Part shown: piece after piece, positions 17,446 to 26,133 of the stretch | How positions within the stretch are numbered: position 1 is the stretch's first letter | Layout: the number at the start of each line of letters is the position of its first letter | Source of the DNA: Haloterrigena alkaliphila | GTDB lineage: Archaea > Halobacteriota > Halobacteria > Halobacteriales > Natrialbaceae | Reading direction: 5' to 3' | Length of the DNA: 64,000 nucleotides | Assembly (NCBI RefSeq): GCF_017352155.2 | Contig: NZ_CP071462.1 | Span: 3,720,001-3,784,000, forward strand | The notes under the pieces: model-generated | What the model was told of the DNA's origin: nothing | Database searches by the model: none | Seen by the model: only the letters and a program-made list of their open reading frames with translations | Translations under genes and position numbers: made by a program

Positions 17446-17730
17446 TCAGGAACTTCCCTCGATCTCGCCGGCCTCGAAGGTCGCGCCGTTGACGGCGACG
17501 AACGCGACCGCCAGCACCACGGCGAGGGCGGCGAAGGCCAGCGAGAGCCTGCGTCGGCCACCGGGTGTGACATCCAGACGGTCTCCGATCCGCTCGCTGA
17601 AGAACAGGCCCGAGAGGAGCAGGGAAACTCCAATTGCGGCGATCCAGCCGCCGCCCAGTACCGACGACGGGACGATCAGGGGACCGTAGCCCAGCACCAG
17701 TGCACCGATGACTACGGTGACCACGGCCAC
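17446..17730 (-). CDS. Small three-helix membrane protein
   Basis: A 94-residue protein with hydrophobic segments at about 2-18 (VVTVVIGALVLGYGPLI), 25-45 (GGWIAAIGVSLLLSGLFF) and 61-82 (LSLAFAALAVVLAVAFVAV), a basic GGRRR turn between the last two and an acidic tail. No family is recognised. It is convergent with the TorD gene; a CCTGAG/CTCAGG hairpin separates the two stops. Confidence 0.6.
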   Translation of the reverse strand: MAVVTVVIGALVLGYGPLIVPSSVLGGGWIAAIGVSLLLSGLFFSERIGDRLDVTPGGRRRLSLAFAALAVVLAVAFVAVNGATFEAGEIEGSS

Positions 17731-17920
17731 GATACCGACCGAACCGCTCGACGTACCGAATTCGTTGAATTAATATCTATTTTGTGTATTTCGGACGAGA
17801 TAATCCTTGTGTGACCGCTGCTACGCCGTGTCCCGACGCTTCGCCGTCCGGGATCGCGTTTGCCGGCCCGGGTGATGTCGGCGTTCGAGACGGGTCGCGG
17901 GATTGGACTCTTCAGGTTCG

Positions 17921-17945
17921 CTATCACCAACTATGTGGGTGATAG
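17921..17945. promoter_or_regulatory. Inverted repeat operator upstream of the 64-residue protein gene
   Basis: Perfect 8-bp arms CTATCACC (17921-17928) and GGTGATAG (17938-17945) are separated by 9 bases. The site lies 32-56 bases ahead of the ATG at 17977, where a TATA/BRE region is expected, so a dimeric winged-helix regulator could act here. Confidence 0.45.
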
Positions 17946-17976
17946 AACTAAGCACAGTTCTCGCGTGGCTATCGCC

Positions 17977-18171
17977 ATGCGTCGCATTCTCAATACCCGA
18001 ACGAACACCGCACACAAGCCCCGCGACGACGGAAGTCATCGAACGACGGCGTGTGGATCGCTCGTGACCGCGACCCACGACCGGACGCGGGTCGTCTCCG
18101 GCGAAGAGGTCCGCACGTCCGCCGCCATCGACCGCTGCGGAAGCTGTTTCGAGGACGTCACCGGCTACTGA
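17977..18171 (+). CDS. Small haloarchaeal conserved protein with CGSCF motif
   Basis: The 64-residue product begins MRRILNTRTNTAHKPRDDG, has RTTACGSL in the middle and ends with AAIDRCGSCFEDVTGY. The combination of a THR-ACG element and a terminal DRCGxCFED motif is seen in short haloarchaeal proteins of unknown function; the three Cys and the His residues may bind zinc. The ATG at 17977 was chosen because sequence resembling the family starts there, although the frame opens at 17860. Confidence 0.55.
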   Translation: MRRILNTRTNTAHKPRDDGSHRTTACGSLVTATHDRTRVVSGEEVRTSAAIDRCGSCFEDVTGY

Positions 18172-18224
18172 CGGTCGACTCACCGAATCCACAGCGGTCG
18201 AGGCCGCGTGTCGAAACGCACGGC

Positions 18225-18386
18225 TCAGTCGTCTTCGTCCCGGAACCCCTCGAGGACGGCGTCGCTGAACTCGATCTCGCCGTCGATTTCGCCGTCGTTG
18301 ATCCGGTGTGGCCCCTCGTGGTCCCACACCTCTCTGCCCCGCTTGCGCGCGAGCGTCGGCTTCGGACGCCAGTCGGTGTGCGTCAT
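18225..18386 (-). CDS. Short hypothetical haloarchaeal protein (53 aa)
   Basis: The ORF starts with ATG at 18386 (MTHTDWRPKPTLARKRGREV) and ends in an acidic EFSDAVLEGFRDEDD tail. A basic N-terminal third with WRPKPTLARKRGREVWDHEGPHR split by no gap, then a strongly acidic second half, suggests a small structured protein. An AT-rich AGCTATAAGCG patch lies about 25-30 bases upstream on its strand. Function unknown. Confidence 0.55.
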   Translation of the reverse strand: MTHTDWRPKPTLARKRGREVWDHEGPHRINDGEIDGEIEFSDAVLEGFRDEDD

Positions 18387-18475
18387 AGCTAGCTGTCCAC
18401 GAGTCACACGCTTATAGCTTTGCGGCGGTTCGCGTATACGTCGGCCGCGATCGGCGGGGATGACGCCCTCGCAGG

Positions 18476-18835
18476 TCACCAGGGCCGCGGATCGTCCGGG
18501 TCCGCGCCCCCCGTCTCCTCGCCTTCGAGAAACACCCGCGCGAACAGGTCGACGTGCATCGCGAGGACGTCCGCGGGCTCGAGCCCGTACGCGTCGGCCT
18601 GCCGGTCGAGAAACGCCTCGAGGTCGTCGCTCGGCTGGTGGTGGATCTCGCCGTCCTCGACCGCGAACTCGACCTCGGTCGCGTCGGCGACGAGGTGTTC
18701 GATCTCGAGCAAGGCCTGTTCGGCCTTGCTCTCGAGGGCGTCGTTTTCGTCCATCAGTCGGCTGTCGCCCCACTCGATCGCAGCCTCGCGGAACCGGTCG
18801 CTGACGGGGACGGTGAGTCGGTCGTCACCGCTCAT
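18476..18835 (-). CDS. Hypothetical haloarchaeal cytosolic protein (119 aa)
   Basis: The sequence is acidic and mostly helical: RFREAAIEWGDSRLMDENDALESKAEQALLEIEHLVADA, given in parts, followed by a short strand region VEFAVEDGEIHHQP and a helix DDLEAFLDRQADAYGL-EPADVLAMHVDLFARVFL. No membrane segment and no catalytic motif is visible. The stop of the upstream two-helix membrane protein lies one base from its start, so both are in one transcript. Confidence 0.55.
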   Translation of the reverse strand: MSGDDRLTVPVSDRFREAAIEWGDSRLMDENDALESKAEQALLEIEHLVADATEVEFAVEDGEIHHQPSDDLEAFLDRQADAYGLEPADVLAMHVDLFARVFLEGEETGGADPDDPRPW

Positions 18836-18836
18836 C

Positions 18837-19094
18837 TCACTCGGGCGGCCACTCTTCCGGTGCGGGGTCCGGTTCGCCGAGCGCGCCGAACGAGGCGATC
18901 AACAGTCCGAGGAAGGCGGCGATGACGAGCAACCCCATCAGCCCGCCGAGGCCGTGCTGGCCGACCCAGTTGCCGCCGGCGATCGATCCCATCTGATCGA
19001 CGATCCGCGCCCCGATCACCACGCTCCAGCCGATGGCGAACAGGAGCCCCGCCGTCACGAGCGGATTGTGTTCGATCGCGGTCCGAATACCCAT
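18837..19094 (-). CDS. Small membrane protein, two to three helices
   Basis: The 85-residue product starts MGIRTAIEHNPLVTAGLLFAI. Hydrophobic helices run at about 12-30 (LVTAGLLFAIGWSVVIGARI) and 48-71 (GLGGLMGLLVIAAFLGLLIASF), followed by an acidic proline-rich tail. The ATG at 19094 was chosen because a TTTTTA box lies about 20 bases upstream; a longer in-frame reading to 19460 runs antisense through the next gene. No family recognised. Confidence 0.6.
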   Translation of the reverse strand: MGIRTAIEHNPLVTAGLLFAIGWSVVIGARIVDQMGSIAGGNWVGQHGLGGLMGLLVIAAFLGLLIASFGALGEPDPAPEEWPPE

Positions 19095-19168
19095 GCGACC
19101 GATGACCACACCGGCGGTAAAAATTCCCCGGCTCACCGGTACTCGAGCGGGACCGTCATCGGTACTGA

Positions 19169-19954
19169 CTACTCCGACGCGGCGTCGTCCTCGAGTGGCC
19201 ACTCCGCCTTCGCAGCGGCGGTCTCGAGCGGGACGAACTCCCAGTCGGCCGCCTCGGCGATCGGTTCGTCCTCGCCCTCGAGACCGACGACGACCATCCG
19301 CTCGGCGTAAAACATCGAGTTCTGATCGATCTCGGCGAGCCGTTCGCCGGGTCCGGTTCCGGTCCCGTTGAAGAAGTCGACGTCGATCCCCCGATCCCGC
19401 TGGAACTTCTGGACGACGTAGGCGGGCACGTCGCCGACGATGCCGACCCAGTCGCTCCACTCGGACGCGCTCGCGAAAACCGCCGCCGGGTGCTCGAGGC
19501 GGTGCAGGGCGCCGTAGGTGATCGCCATCGTCATCTCGTCCGCGCCACCGCCGTGAGGACCAGACGCCGGTTCGGCACCGTCCGCCGCGGTCGACCCGCC
19601 CGACGGTTTCGTTCCCATCGGTCGCATCGATTCGGTATCGTTTCCGTTTCCGCTCGCATCCGCCGTCGAATTCGCCGTGCCGCTCGAGGCGTCAATCCCC
19701 GACCCGTTCCCTTCAGTCGGAATCCCGACGGGAGTGCTCTCGCCGGTCGTCGGGACGTGGGGCGCCGGAGCGCGGTCGGGACCGTCCTCGATCGTATCGG
19801 CGGCGCCGCCCGTCGCCGGCGACGGCGAATCGAACTCGTCCGCCGGCTCGGCCGACTCGTCGTCGCGCCACAGCCAGTCGCCGCGGTTTCCCGCCTCCTC
19901 CGTCTCCGCGTCCGCGCCGGTCTCGAGGTCGTCCAGATCGATCCGATCAGTCAT
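19169..19954 (-). CDS. Haloarchaeal conserved protein downstream of AOR homologue
   Basis: The first 130 residues are low-complexity, rich in Asp, Glu, Gly, Ser and Thr, probably disordered. The conserved part is residues about 140-250: MTMAITYGALHRLEHPAAVF, SEWSDWVGIVGDVPAYVVQKF, and FFNGTGTGPGERLAEIDQ. This looks like a compact alpha/beta domain of the type found in uncharacterised haloarchaeal DUF proteins. Its start overlaps the end of the AOR gene by 8 bases, so it is translated with it and may work on or with that protein. Confidence 0.6.
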   Translation of the reverse strand: MTDRIDLDDLETGADAETEEAGNRGDWLWRDDESAEPADEFDSPSPATGGAADTIEDGPDRAPAPHVPTTGESTPVGIPTEGNGSGIDASSGTANSTADASGNGNDTESMRPMGTKPSGGSTAADGAEPASGPHGGGADEMTMAITYGALHRLEHPAAVFASASEWSDWVGIVGDVPAYVVQKFQRDRGIDVDFFNGTGTGPGERLAEIDQNSMFYAERMVVVGLEGEDEPIAEAADWEFVPLETAAAKAEWPLEDDAASE

Positions 19955-21806
19955 CGTCGCTCACCTCCGGGGACGGTTCGGACTCGGCTCTCGCCCCAGT
20001 ACCACCGGTCTCCGGGATCGGCGTGGAGTCGTCGACTACCTCGCGGAGATCGAGTCGTCGAACCGTCTCCAGGGTCGGCCGCCCCTCCTCGTTCCAGCCA
20101 CGGTAGCGGTAATAGCGCTCGAGCAGGGCGTCGAACCGCTCGGGATCGAGGCCGTCGCCGTTCGCGTTGCCACCGTCGCCGGCCGCACCGCTCCCACCGT
20201 CCGCGTCGCCACGGGACTCGAGCAGGGCGTCGGGCAGCGCGTCGTCCTCGCGGGAAAAGCCCTCTCGGACGTTGAACAGCCGCACGAGCGTCCAGATCCG
20301 CTCGCCGACGGTCGCGAGGTCGGTGCGGTCGACCTCGCGGCCGACCGCCGCGAGCCACTCGGCGCCGAGGTCATGGGAGAGGGCGTCCTCGAGGAAGTCG
20401 TCGGCGATCAGGCTCCAGAGGACCGCTCGGCGGTTCTGCTCGCCGGCCACGGCGGCGACGCGAGCGCGGTCGTCGGGCCACGCCCGGCCGACCGCTTCGG
20501 ACTCGACGGGTCTGGCCCGTCGGTGACAGGCGCCCCGATCGCTGGTCGCGTAGGCCAGCGCCATCGTCTCCGCGCCGCGGGGATCGTACGACGAGTAGTC
20601 CATCCCCTTGACCGTCGGGACGAGGTCCTCGCCGCCGAATTCGGCGGCCGCGGCGTCGATCCCGTCGGCCAGCGCGTCGCCCAGCGGAGTCTTTCTGGAC
20701 GCGATTTCGCGGATCACGTCGTTCGCGGCGTCTTCGTCGCCGAAGGAGAGGTCGCGCTCGAGCAGGTCCGCCTGACTGGCGCGGACGGCCCAGGCGACCG
20801 CGTTCCCCGCGCTGATGACGTCGACCCCGAGGCGATCGCAGACCGCGCCCAGCGTCGCGACGGCGTCGAAATCGTCGATCGCGAGCCCGGCCCCGAGGAC
20901 GATCGGCGTGGCCCCCCGCGGGACGCTCTCGCCCGCCCCGGTCTCGACCCGAAACCCGCCAGGGACCGCGTCGTCGGGACGTTCTCTTCCGCTGGCGCGC
21001 TCGCGGACCGCCTCGATGCCGAGGTCGTCGGCGCCGTCGAATCGGCTATGTTGCCAGCCCCGCGTCGGAAGCACGCCGACCGCGTTCGCGACGTCGATCG
21101 TCTCGAGCGTCCCGCTGGCCGACTGCCACCGCCCGTCCTCGCTCTCGGCGAAGCGGCGTTCGTAGCGCTCCCGGAGATCCTCGAGTCCCGTCGGCGCCTC
21201 GCCGCGCGCGACGACGGCCTTCAGGTTCTTCGAGCCCATCACGGCGCCGGCGCCGCCCCGCCCGGCGTGGTGGTCCCCGCCGTCGGCGGCGATGGTGGCG
21301 TACTGGACCTCGTGCTCCCCGGCGGGGCCGATGCAAGCGACGCCGGCGTCGGGAAAGGCCGCGCAGGTCTCCGCGGCGTCGGTACCGCGGAGGTCGTCTG
21401 CGGGTTCGATCGTCGCCTCGCCGTCCGCGACCGAGAGGACGACGGGTTCGTCGGCTTGGCCCGTGACGAGAACGGCGAGGTGGTCCTCGAGCGATCCCGC
21501 CAGCCGACCGGCGAACTCGCCGCCGCTGTAGGAGTCGAGAAAGGTCCCCGTCAGCGGCGACTTCGTGATCGCCGCGTACCGGGGCTCGCCCGGGGTCAGC
21601 CCCGACACCGGACCGACGACGAACGCCAGCACGTTCTCGGGCGAGAGCGGGTCGGTTCCCGGCTCGAGGTCCGCGTAGAGGTACCGCGCGCCGAGTCCCT
21701 TCCCCCCGATGTAGCGCTCGAGCCACGTCTCCGGGACCGGCTCGCTGGAGACGGTCCGGTCGGAGAGGTCGACCCTGAGAACGCGGCTCGGATACTCCCG
21801 TGCCAT
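19947..21806 (-). CDS. Aldehyde ferredoxin oxidoreductase homologue lacking the 4Fe-4S ligands
   Basis: The 619-residue protein has the AOR N-terminal and middle domains: VLRVDLSDRTVSSEPVPETW, YIGGKGLGARYLY, AFVVGPVSGLTPGEPRYAAITKSPLTG in parts, and GAGAVMGSKNLKAV. AORs oxidise aldehydes with a tungsten bis-pterin and a nearby 4Fe-4S cluster bound by CxxCxxxC plus a distal Cys. Here only four Cys residues exist in the whole protein (148, 158, one in LGAVCDRLG and one in RGACHRRA) and the region where the CxxCxxxC should stand reads RPDDAVPGGF. Either the enzyme works without the cluster or it is a divergent paralogue. ATG at 21806 is the canonical start; the frame stays open upstream into promoter DNA. 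Confidence 0.8.
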   Translation of the reverse strand: MAREYPSRVLRVDLSDRTVSSEPVPETWLERYIGGKGLGARYLYADLEPGTDPLSPENVLAFVVGPVSGLTPGEPRYAAITKSPLTGTFLDSYSGGEFAGRLAGSLEDHLAVLVTGQADEPVVLSVADGEATIEPADDLRGTDAAETCAAFPDAGVACIGPAGEHEVQYATIAADGGDHHAGRGGAGAVMGSKNLKAVVARGEAPTGLEDLRERYERRFAESEDGRWQSASGTLETIDVANAVGVLPTRGWQHSRFDGADDLGIEAVRERASGRERPDDAVPGGFRVETGAGESVPRGATPIVLGAGLAIDDFDAVATLGAVCDRLGVDVISAGNAVAWAVRASQADLLERDLSFGDEDAANDVIREIASRKTPLGDALADGIDAAAAEFGGEDLVPTVKGMDYSSYDPRGAETMALAYATSDRGACHRRARPVESEAVGRAWPDDRARVAAVAGEQNRRAVLWSLIADDFLEDALSHDLGAEWLAAVGREVDRTDLATVGERIWTLVRLFNVREGFSREDDALPDALLESRGDADGGSGAAGDGGNANGDGLDPERFDALLERYYRYRGWNEEGRPTLETVRRLDLREVVDDSTPIPETGGTGARAESEPSPEVSDDD

Positions 21807-22028
21807 CGGATAGCTCGTACGGCGCGAACCTCCTTTAACCGTTGCTTTGACCGATGAAATCGACCAAAAATATACGCTATAGAACACACTTTTCCTTGCT
21901 GAATATTCCGGTAGTGAGACGACTCTCGGCGAATGAATTTTAGTTCGTATCGAGAAAATATCAAATTTAGAGAGAACGCCACGATCGCCTGCGAAATCCC
22001 CTTGCGGAGCGATCACGAACCACACGGT

Positions 22029-22427
22029 ATGCGGATGGAACTCCGTGTCTGCAAACACTGCTACGAGGGGACGCACGGCGACGAGGGGAAGACGGCGATC
22101 ACGCGCGACATGGTCGCGTGCGCGGAGCGGGTCCGCGAGTACAAGGACTTGATCGGGCTCGATTCCCTCTACATCGCGAAAGTCGAGGAGGGTGACGTCG
22201 GCGGCGCGGAGGCGCTCCCGGCCACCGTCGCTCACATCGAGGGCGATCAGGTGACCCTCGCGGACACGCAACTCGTGATGGAAGACGGGGACGGGAACCT
22301 GCTGGTCTACCCTGAACCGGAAGACGTCCTCGAGGTCCTGACGCGAAACATCGATCAGATCAGCGAACAGACCCGTCAGGACGTGACGGTGGAATTATCA
22401 GTGGAAAGCGCCGAACTACTCAGCTGA
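22029..22427 (+). CDS. Hypothetical haloarchaeal protein with N-terminal CxxC
   Basis: The 132-residue product starts MRMELRVCKHCYEG. A CKHC pair could be half of a metal site. The remainder is a mixed alpha/beta sequence, DMVACAERVREYKDLIGLDSLY in parts, then strands ALPATVAHIEGDQVTLADTQLVM and a helical acidic tail. ATG at 22029 was preferred over the earlier frame opening at 21933, which lies in AT-rich promoter DNA. It is divergent from the AOR homologue. Function unknown. Confidence 0.6.
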   Translation: MRMELRVCKHCYEGTHGDEGKTAITRDMVACAERVREYKDLIGLDSLYIAKVEEGDVGGAEALPATVAHIEGDQVTLADTQLVMEDGDGNLLVYPEPEDVLEVLTRNIDQISEQTRQDVTVELSVESAELLS

Positions 22428-22515
22428 ACGCGCGATAAACGGCTAGTCCGTTTCCGATTCCAAACTATGGCAATACCTCATAAACTTTTGTACCATCCTA
22501 CAGAACTACGATCAC

Positions 22516-23577
22516 ATGCGAGCAGCCGTAATCGATGAACACGGGGAACCGCTCGAGATCGAAGACGTCGCGTATCCGGAGCCGGAGCCGGATCAGGTGA
22601 TCGTCGAGACGGAGGCGTGCGGGGTCTGTCGCAGCGACTGGCACGCCTGGCAGGGGGACTGGAGTTGGATCGGGGCGGGCGTCCCCGAAGGCCAGATTCT
22701 CGGCCACGAACCCGCCGGCGTCGTCTCCGAGGTCGGATCCGAGGTCGAGACGCTCGAGGAGGGCGACCGGGTCGCCGTCCCGTTCCACCTCGGCGACGGG
22801 ACCTGTCCCCACTGCCGCGAGGGACGGGCTAACAACTGCGAGACGGTAATTCCGCTCGGACTCTCCGAGTTCTCCCAGGGCGCGTTCGCGGAGGCCTTCC
22901 CGGTTCGGGAAGCGGACTTCAACTGCGTCAAACTCCCCGAGGACGTCGAGTACGACGAGATGGCCGGCCTCGGCTGCCGGTTCATGACGGCCTACCACGC
23001 GCTGGCCGACCGCGCGAATCTCCGCCCCGGCGACTGGGTCGCCGTCCACGGCTGCGGCGGCGTCGGGCTCTCCGCGATCCACATCGCGAACGCGCTGGGC
23101 GCCCACCCGATCGCGATCGACCTCGTGGACGACAAACTCGAGCGCGCCGAGGAACTCGGCGCTCGCGCGACGGTCAACGTCACCGAAGTCGACAGCGCGG
23201 CCCGGGAGGTCCAGTCGATCACCGACGGCGGCGCCGACGTCTCTATCGACGCGTTGGGCGTCGCCGAGACCTGTAAAAACTCGGTCAACAGCCTCGGCAC
23301 GCGGGGGAGCCACGTACAGGTCGGCCTGACGACCGGCGAGGAGGAGGGCCAGATCGAACTGCCAGTCGACATCATGACGATGCAGGAGATCGACTTCCAC
23401 GGCTCCTTCGGCATGCCGCTGGTCCGCTACGAGGAACTGTTCAAGCTGATCGCGCAGGGCACGCTCGAGCCGAGCAAGATCATCGGCGAGCGACTCTCGC
23501 TCGACGACCTGCCGGAGACGCTGGCCTCGATGGACGACTACGAGACGGTCGGCATCCCCGTCATTACCGAGTTCTGA
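22516..23577 (+). CDS. Zinc-dependent alcohol dehydrogenase family protein
   Basis: The medium-chain dehydrogenase of 353 residues oxidises an alcohol or related substrate with NAD(P). The catalytic zinc site is visible: ACGVCRSDWHAW (Cys), GHEPAG (His-Glu) and a later GCRFMTAYHAL. The coenzyme loop is VHGCGGVGLSAIHIA. The structural-zinc lobe keeps CPHCREGRANNC, that is three of the usual four Cys, with the first replaced in LGDGTC. An AT-rich ATAAACTTTTG patch lies about 25-35 bases before the ATG. Substrate is not predictable. Confidence 0.88.
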   Translation: MRAAVIDEHGEPLEIEDVAYPEPEPDQVIVETEACGVCRSDWHAWQGDWSWIGAGVPEGQILGHEPAGVVSEVGSEVETLEEGDRVAVPFHLGDGTCPHCREGRANNCETVIPLGLSEFSQGAFAEAFPVREADFNCVKLPEDVEYDEMAGLGCRFMTAYHALADRANLRPGDWVAVHGCGGVGLSAIHIANALGAHPIAIDLVDDKLERAEELGARATVNVTEVDSAAREVQSITDGGADVSIDALGVAETCKNSVNSLGTRGSHVQVGLTTGEEEGQIELPVDIMTMQEIDFHGSFGMPLVRYEELFKLIAQGTLEPSKIIGERLSLDDLPETLASMDDYETVGIPVITEF

Positions 23578-24162
23578 GCGGCGACGCGAGACGCCCGCGC
23601 CGCACGATCACAATTTTTCGCCGATCGACACGGGTACTGGTCGAACGCAACTGGCCGTTCACTCCCGACCGGACGATAGCCGCGGCTCGTCGGTGAGTCG
23701 GTTGGTGAAGCCGGGCGGGGGCGGGAACCCGCCCTGGCGTGAGAGACATGAGCTAACTCGAAGCGGGGGCGAGTCCACTTCCGAGCATCCGGGCACGAAC
23801 GCACGCAATCGGCTGGTCAGCGCGTCGCAGTGAGTCGAGCGTGTACCCGGCGGGGTCGTTCTCCCCGCATCCGAGTCGATGGCGTTTCCACCCATTGTTA
23901 TGCAGGCACTTGGCTGATGGTAGTCGACGCGAACCCGTTACAGGCACTGAATAACGTGCTGACAGTCTCCGACTAGAGCGCAGTTACGTCGACGTTCGAA
24001 CCGCGAACCGGTGGCCCAGTGACTCGAGGGGCGAGGGTGGGTCGGCCACCGGGAGGGTGCGTTGACCGACGGGAACGAGTCGGAACCCGCAGAACCCAGA
24101 ACGGATACGTGCTTGCCTGCGACGCCCGCAGAGGCATGGTTCTGGAACGAGCGTTCGAAACT
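23578..24162. other. Intergenic region without a convincing gene
   Basis: No ORF here has good haloarchaeal coding character. A GGGCGGG...CCCGCCC hairpin lies near 23713-23734 and a TTTTT tract at 23613-23618 could help end transcription of the alcohol dehydrogenase gene. The last part holds the promoter and alternative start (24136) of the next gene. Confidence 0.5.
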
Positions 24163-25173
24163 ATGCGCCACGACGCCTCGGAACGCCCGATTCGCATCGG
24201 CATCGTCGGACTGGGATACATCGGGACGACCGTCGGCGGACAGTTTCACCGGCACGCGGACGCGACCGTGCGGGCGCTCTGCGACCTCGATACGGACCGA
24301 CTCGAGGAGACGGGTGCCGAGTTCGAGGTCCCGGAGGATCGGCGGTACACCGACTACGCGGCGATGCTCGAGGCCGAACCGATCGACGCCGTCCTGATCG
24401 GAACGCCACACACGCTCCACTACGAGCAGGTCGTCGCTGCTCTCGAGGCCGGCTGTCACGTCTACTGCGACAAGCCGCTGACGACGGACCTCGAACGCGC
24501 ACGAGACCTCGCCGACCGGGCCGAACGCGGTTCGGAGACGCTGATGGTCGGCTACCAGCGACACCTCCAGACGGCGTTTCAAACGGCCAGAGCGCGTTTT
24601 ACCGAGCAGTCCCCGAACTGGCTGACGGCATCGATCACGCAGGGCTGGATCGACGACTCGCGGGGGACCTGGCGGCTCGATCCGGACCTCTCCGGCGGCG
24701 GCTTCCTCTACGACACCGGCAGCCACGTCCTCGACGGCGTCCTCTGGACGACCGGCCTCGAGCCGGAATCGGTCGCCGCGAGCATGGAGTTTCACGACGA
24801 CGACGAGCGGATCGATCGGCGGGCCCACCTCGACGTCCGGTTCGAGAACGGCGCGACCGGCACGTTCTCGTTCAACGGCGACGCCCCCTCGGTCCGCGAG
24901 CACCTGCATCTCTGGGACGACGACGGCGCCGTCTACCTCGAGGGGCGCCAGTGGGGCCCGCGGACGATCACCGAAATCGACGACGACGCCGGCGAATACG
25001 ATCCCTACATCGACGTCCGAACAGAGCAGTCGCGGGCCGACGCGTTCCTCGAGAGCGTTCGGACGGGGAGCGAACCGCCGGCGACCGCTCGCGACGCGCT
25101 CCGGGTGACGGCGCTGACGGAAGCGGCCTACGAGGCGGCCCGTACCGGCGACCGAATCGCGGTGTCGGAGTGA
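24163..25173 (+). CDS. Gfo/Idh/MocA family oxidoreductase
   Basis: An NAD(P)-dependent sugar or inositol-type dehydrogenase. The Rossmann motif IRIGIVGLGYIG is at residues 9-20, the conserved CDKPLTTDLERA segment (EKP-like motif with Asp in place of Glu) near 105, and the C-terminal domain has GGGFLYDTGSHVLDGVLW with the typical D-x-x-x-H catalytic pair. 336 residues is normal for the family. The start is uncertain: ATG 24163 and ATG 24136 are both in frame. No neighbours point to a substrate. Confidence 0.83.
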   Translation: MRHDASERPIRIGIVGLGYIGTTVGGQFHRHADATVRALCDLDTDRLEETGAEFEVPEDRRYTDYAAMLEAEPIDAVLIGTPHTLHYEQVVAALEAGCHVYCDKPLTTDLERARDLADRAERGSETLMVGYQRHLQTAFQTARARFTEQSPNWLTASITQGWIDDSRGTWRLDPDLSGGGFLYDTGSHVLDGVLWTTGLEPESVAASMEFHDDDERIDRRAHLDVRFENGATGTFSFNGDAPSVREHLHLWDDDGAVYLEGRQWGPRTITEIDDDAGEYDPYIDVRTEQSRADAFLESVRTGSEPPATARDALRVTALTEAAYEAARTGDRIAVSE

Positions 25174-25411
25174 TGCCCCCTCGAGTCGGCCGTCGGCCGC
25201 GTCACTGACGCGCCTTCGCGCCGATCGTCCGCGTCGCTATCGGCCAGTATGTACAGATTACTCCGGCGAACGGTGCTGTTATTCGAGCCGCGGTCACGTC
25301 ACTCGACGCTTCGCTCGCTGGCCGGTCAGACCGCGGTAAGAGCCGCATAGGCCGGCCGCACTTTCGGTTACAAGCCGGATAACTACAACCGGTCGCGGCT
25401 TTCGATCGGGT

Positions 25412-25627
25412 ATGATCACCTGCAGTAACTGCGAGACCGCCCAATTCCTGCAGATCACCCAGAGCCGCGTCTACTTCGAGGACGGCGAGATGATCAACGA
25501 GATCTCCGAGACCTACGAGTGCACGCTCTGCGGGGCGACGGGCCAGTACGTCTACGACGAAGACCGCGACACGGAGACCGTTACCGGCGACGTCGAACTC
25601 ACGACGGAACGACCGGAGTACGCCTGA
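25412..25627 (+). CDS. Small zinc-ribbon protein
   Basis: The 71-residue product has two CxxC pairs, ITCSNC at residues 2-6 and ECTLCGATG at about 37-42, with a hydrophobic-acidic stretch between, giving a single zinc-ribbon fold. The tail is acidic with a TVTGDVELTTERPEY strand pattern. Short proteins of this type are common in haloarchaea and mostly uncharacterised. Confidence 0.65.
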   Translation: MITCSNCETAQFLQITQSRVYFEDGEMINEISETYECTLCGATGQYVYDEDRDTETVTGDVELTTERPEYA

Positions 25628-25794
25628 CAGCCGGCGACCGTCGCTTCCGGTCGCATCGTCGGTCGCCCTCCACGTTCTCCGTTCCGTTCTCGATCTCCTC
25701 GTCTCGTCCTCGATCCGACGACGCGCTCCGACTCGGCCCCGCTCGATTCGAGGCGCCGATAGTGAGTCCGTAGCCACCGCTTTTGCGGTTCGGC

Positions 25795-26133
25795 TCACTC
25801 CTCGTTGTCGTCTCGGTCCTCGTCGTCCTCCTGCGCCAACGCACCGTCGTGACTGGTCCCGACCGTGATCCGCTCGAGTTCGTCGGGCGGTTCGCTCCGA
25901 TCCCGCTGGTGCTGGCGACGGCTCAGCGCCGATCGTCGGCGTTCGACATCCCACTCCTCGAAGAGGCCGTACTCGGTCATCGTCTCCATCCCGGCGATGG
26001 CCGCGGTGAGTTTGATCCCGACCAGCGGGATGTCCGCGACCGAGACGATCACGTCCGCCCGGAGGACGGCGCCGTCCCTGAGCAGGACGTCGAGCACGTC
26101 GACGAGCGTCTCCTCGTCCTTTCGCGGTCTCAT
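25795..26133 (-). CDS. gvpM: Gas vesicle protein GvpM
   Basis: GvpM belongs to the GvpA/J/M family of small hydrophobic vesicle proteins. The first 65 residues show the family core: ETLVDVLDVLLRDGAVLRAD, VIVSVADIPLVGIKLTAAIAG, METMTEYGLFEEWD. A hydrophilic tail of 45 residues follows. It is the last gene of the leftward gvp operon, its ATG overlapping the gvpL stop by 4 bases. GvpM is needed in small amount for vesicle nucleation in Halobacterium. Confidence 0.88.
   Translation of the reverse strand: MRPRKDEETLVDVLDVLLRDGAVLRADVIVSVADIPLVGIKLTAAIAGMETMTEYGLFEEWDVERRRSALSRRQHQRDRSEPPDELERITVGTSHDGALAQEDDEDRDDNEE

Noticed and set aside
17712-17930. 72-codon minus-strand frame
   Set aside because: Basic, Ser/Arg-rich peptide in AT-rich promoter DNA, no acidic bias.
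23690-23760. GC-rich hairpin and GTGAGAGACATGAGC stretch as the end of an IS200/IS605 element
   Set aside because: No TnpA or TnpB coding remnant and no second end could be found.
25202-25954. 250-codon minus-strand frame across the zinc-ribbon gene
   Set aside because: Antisense to the small zinc-ribbon ORF and without family features.
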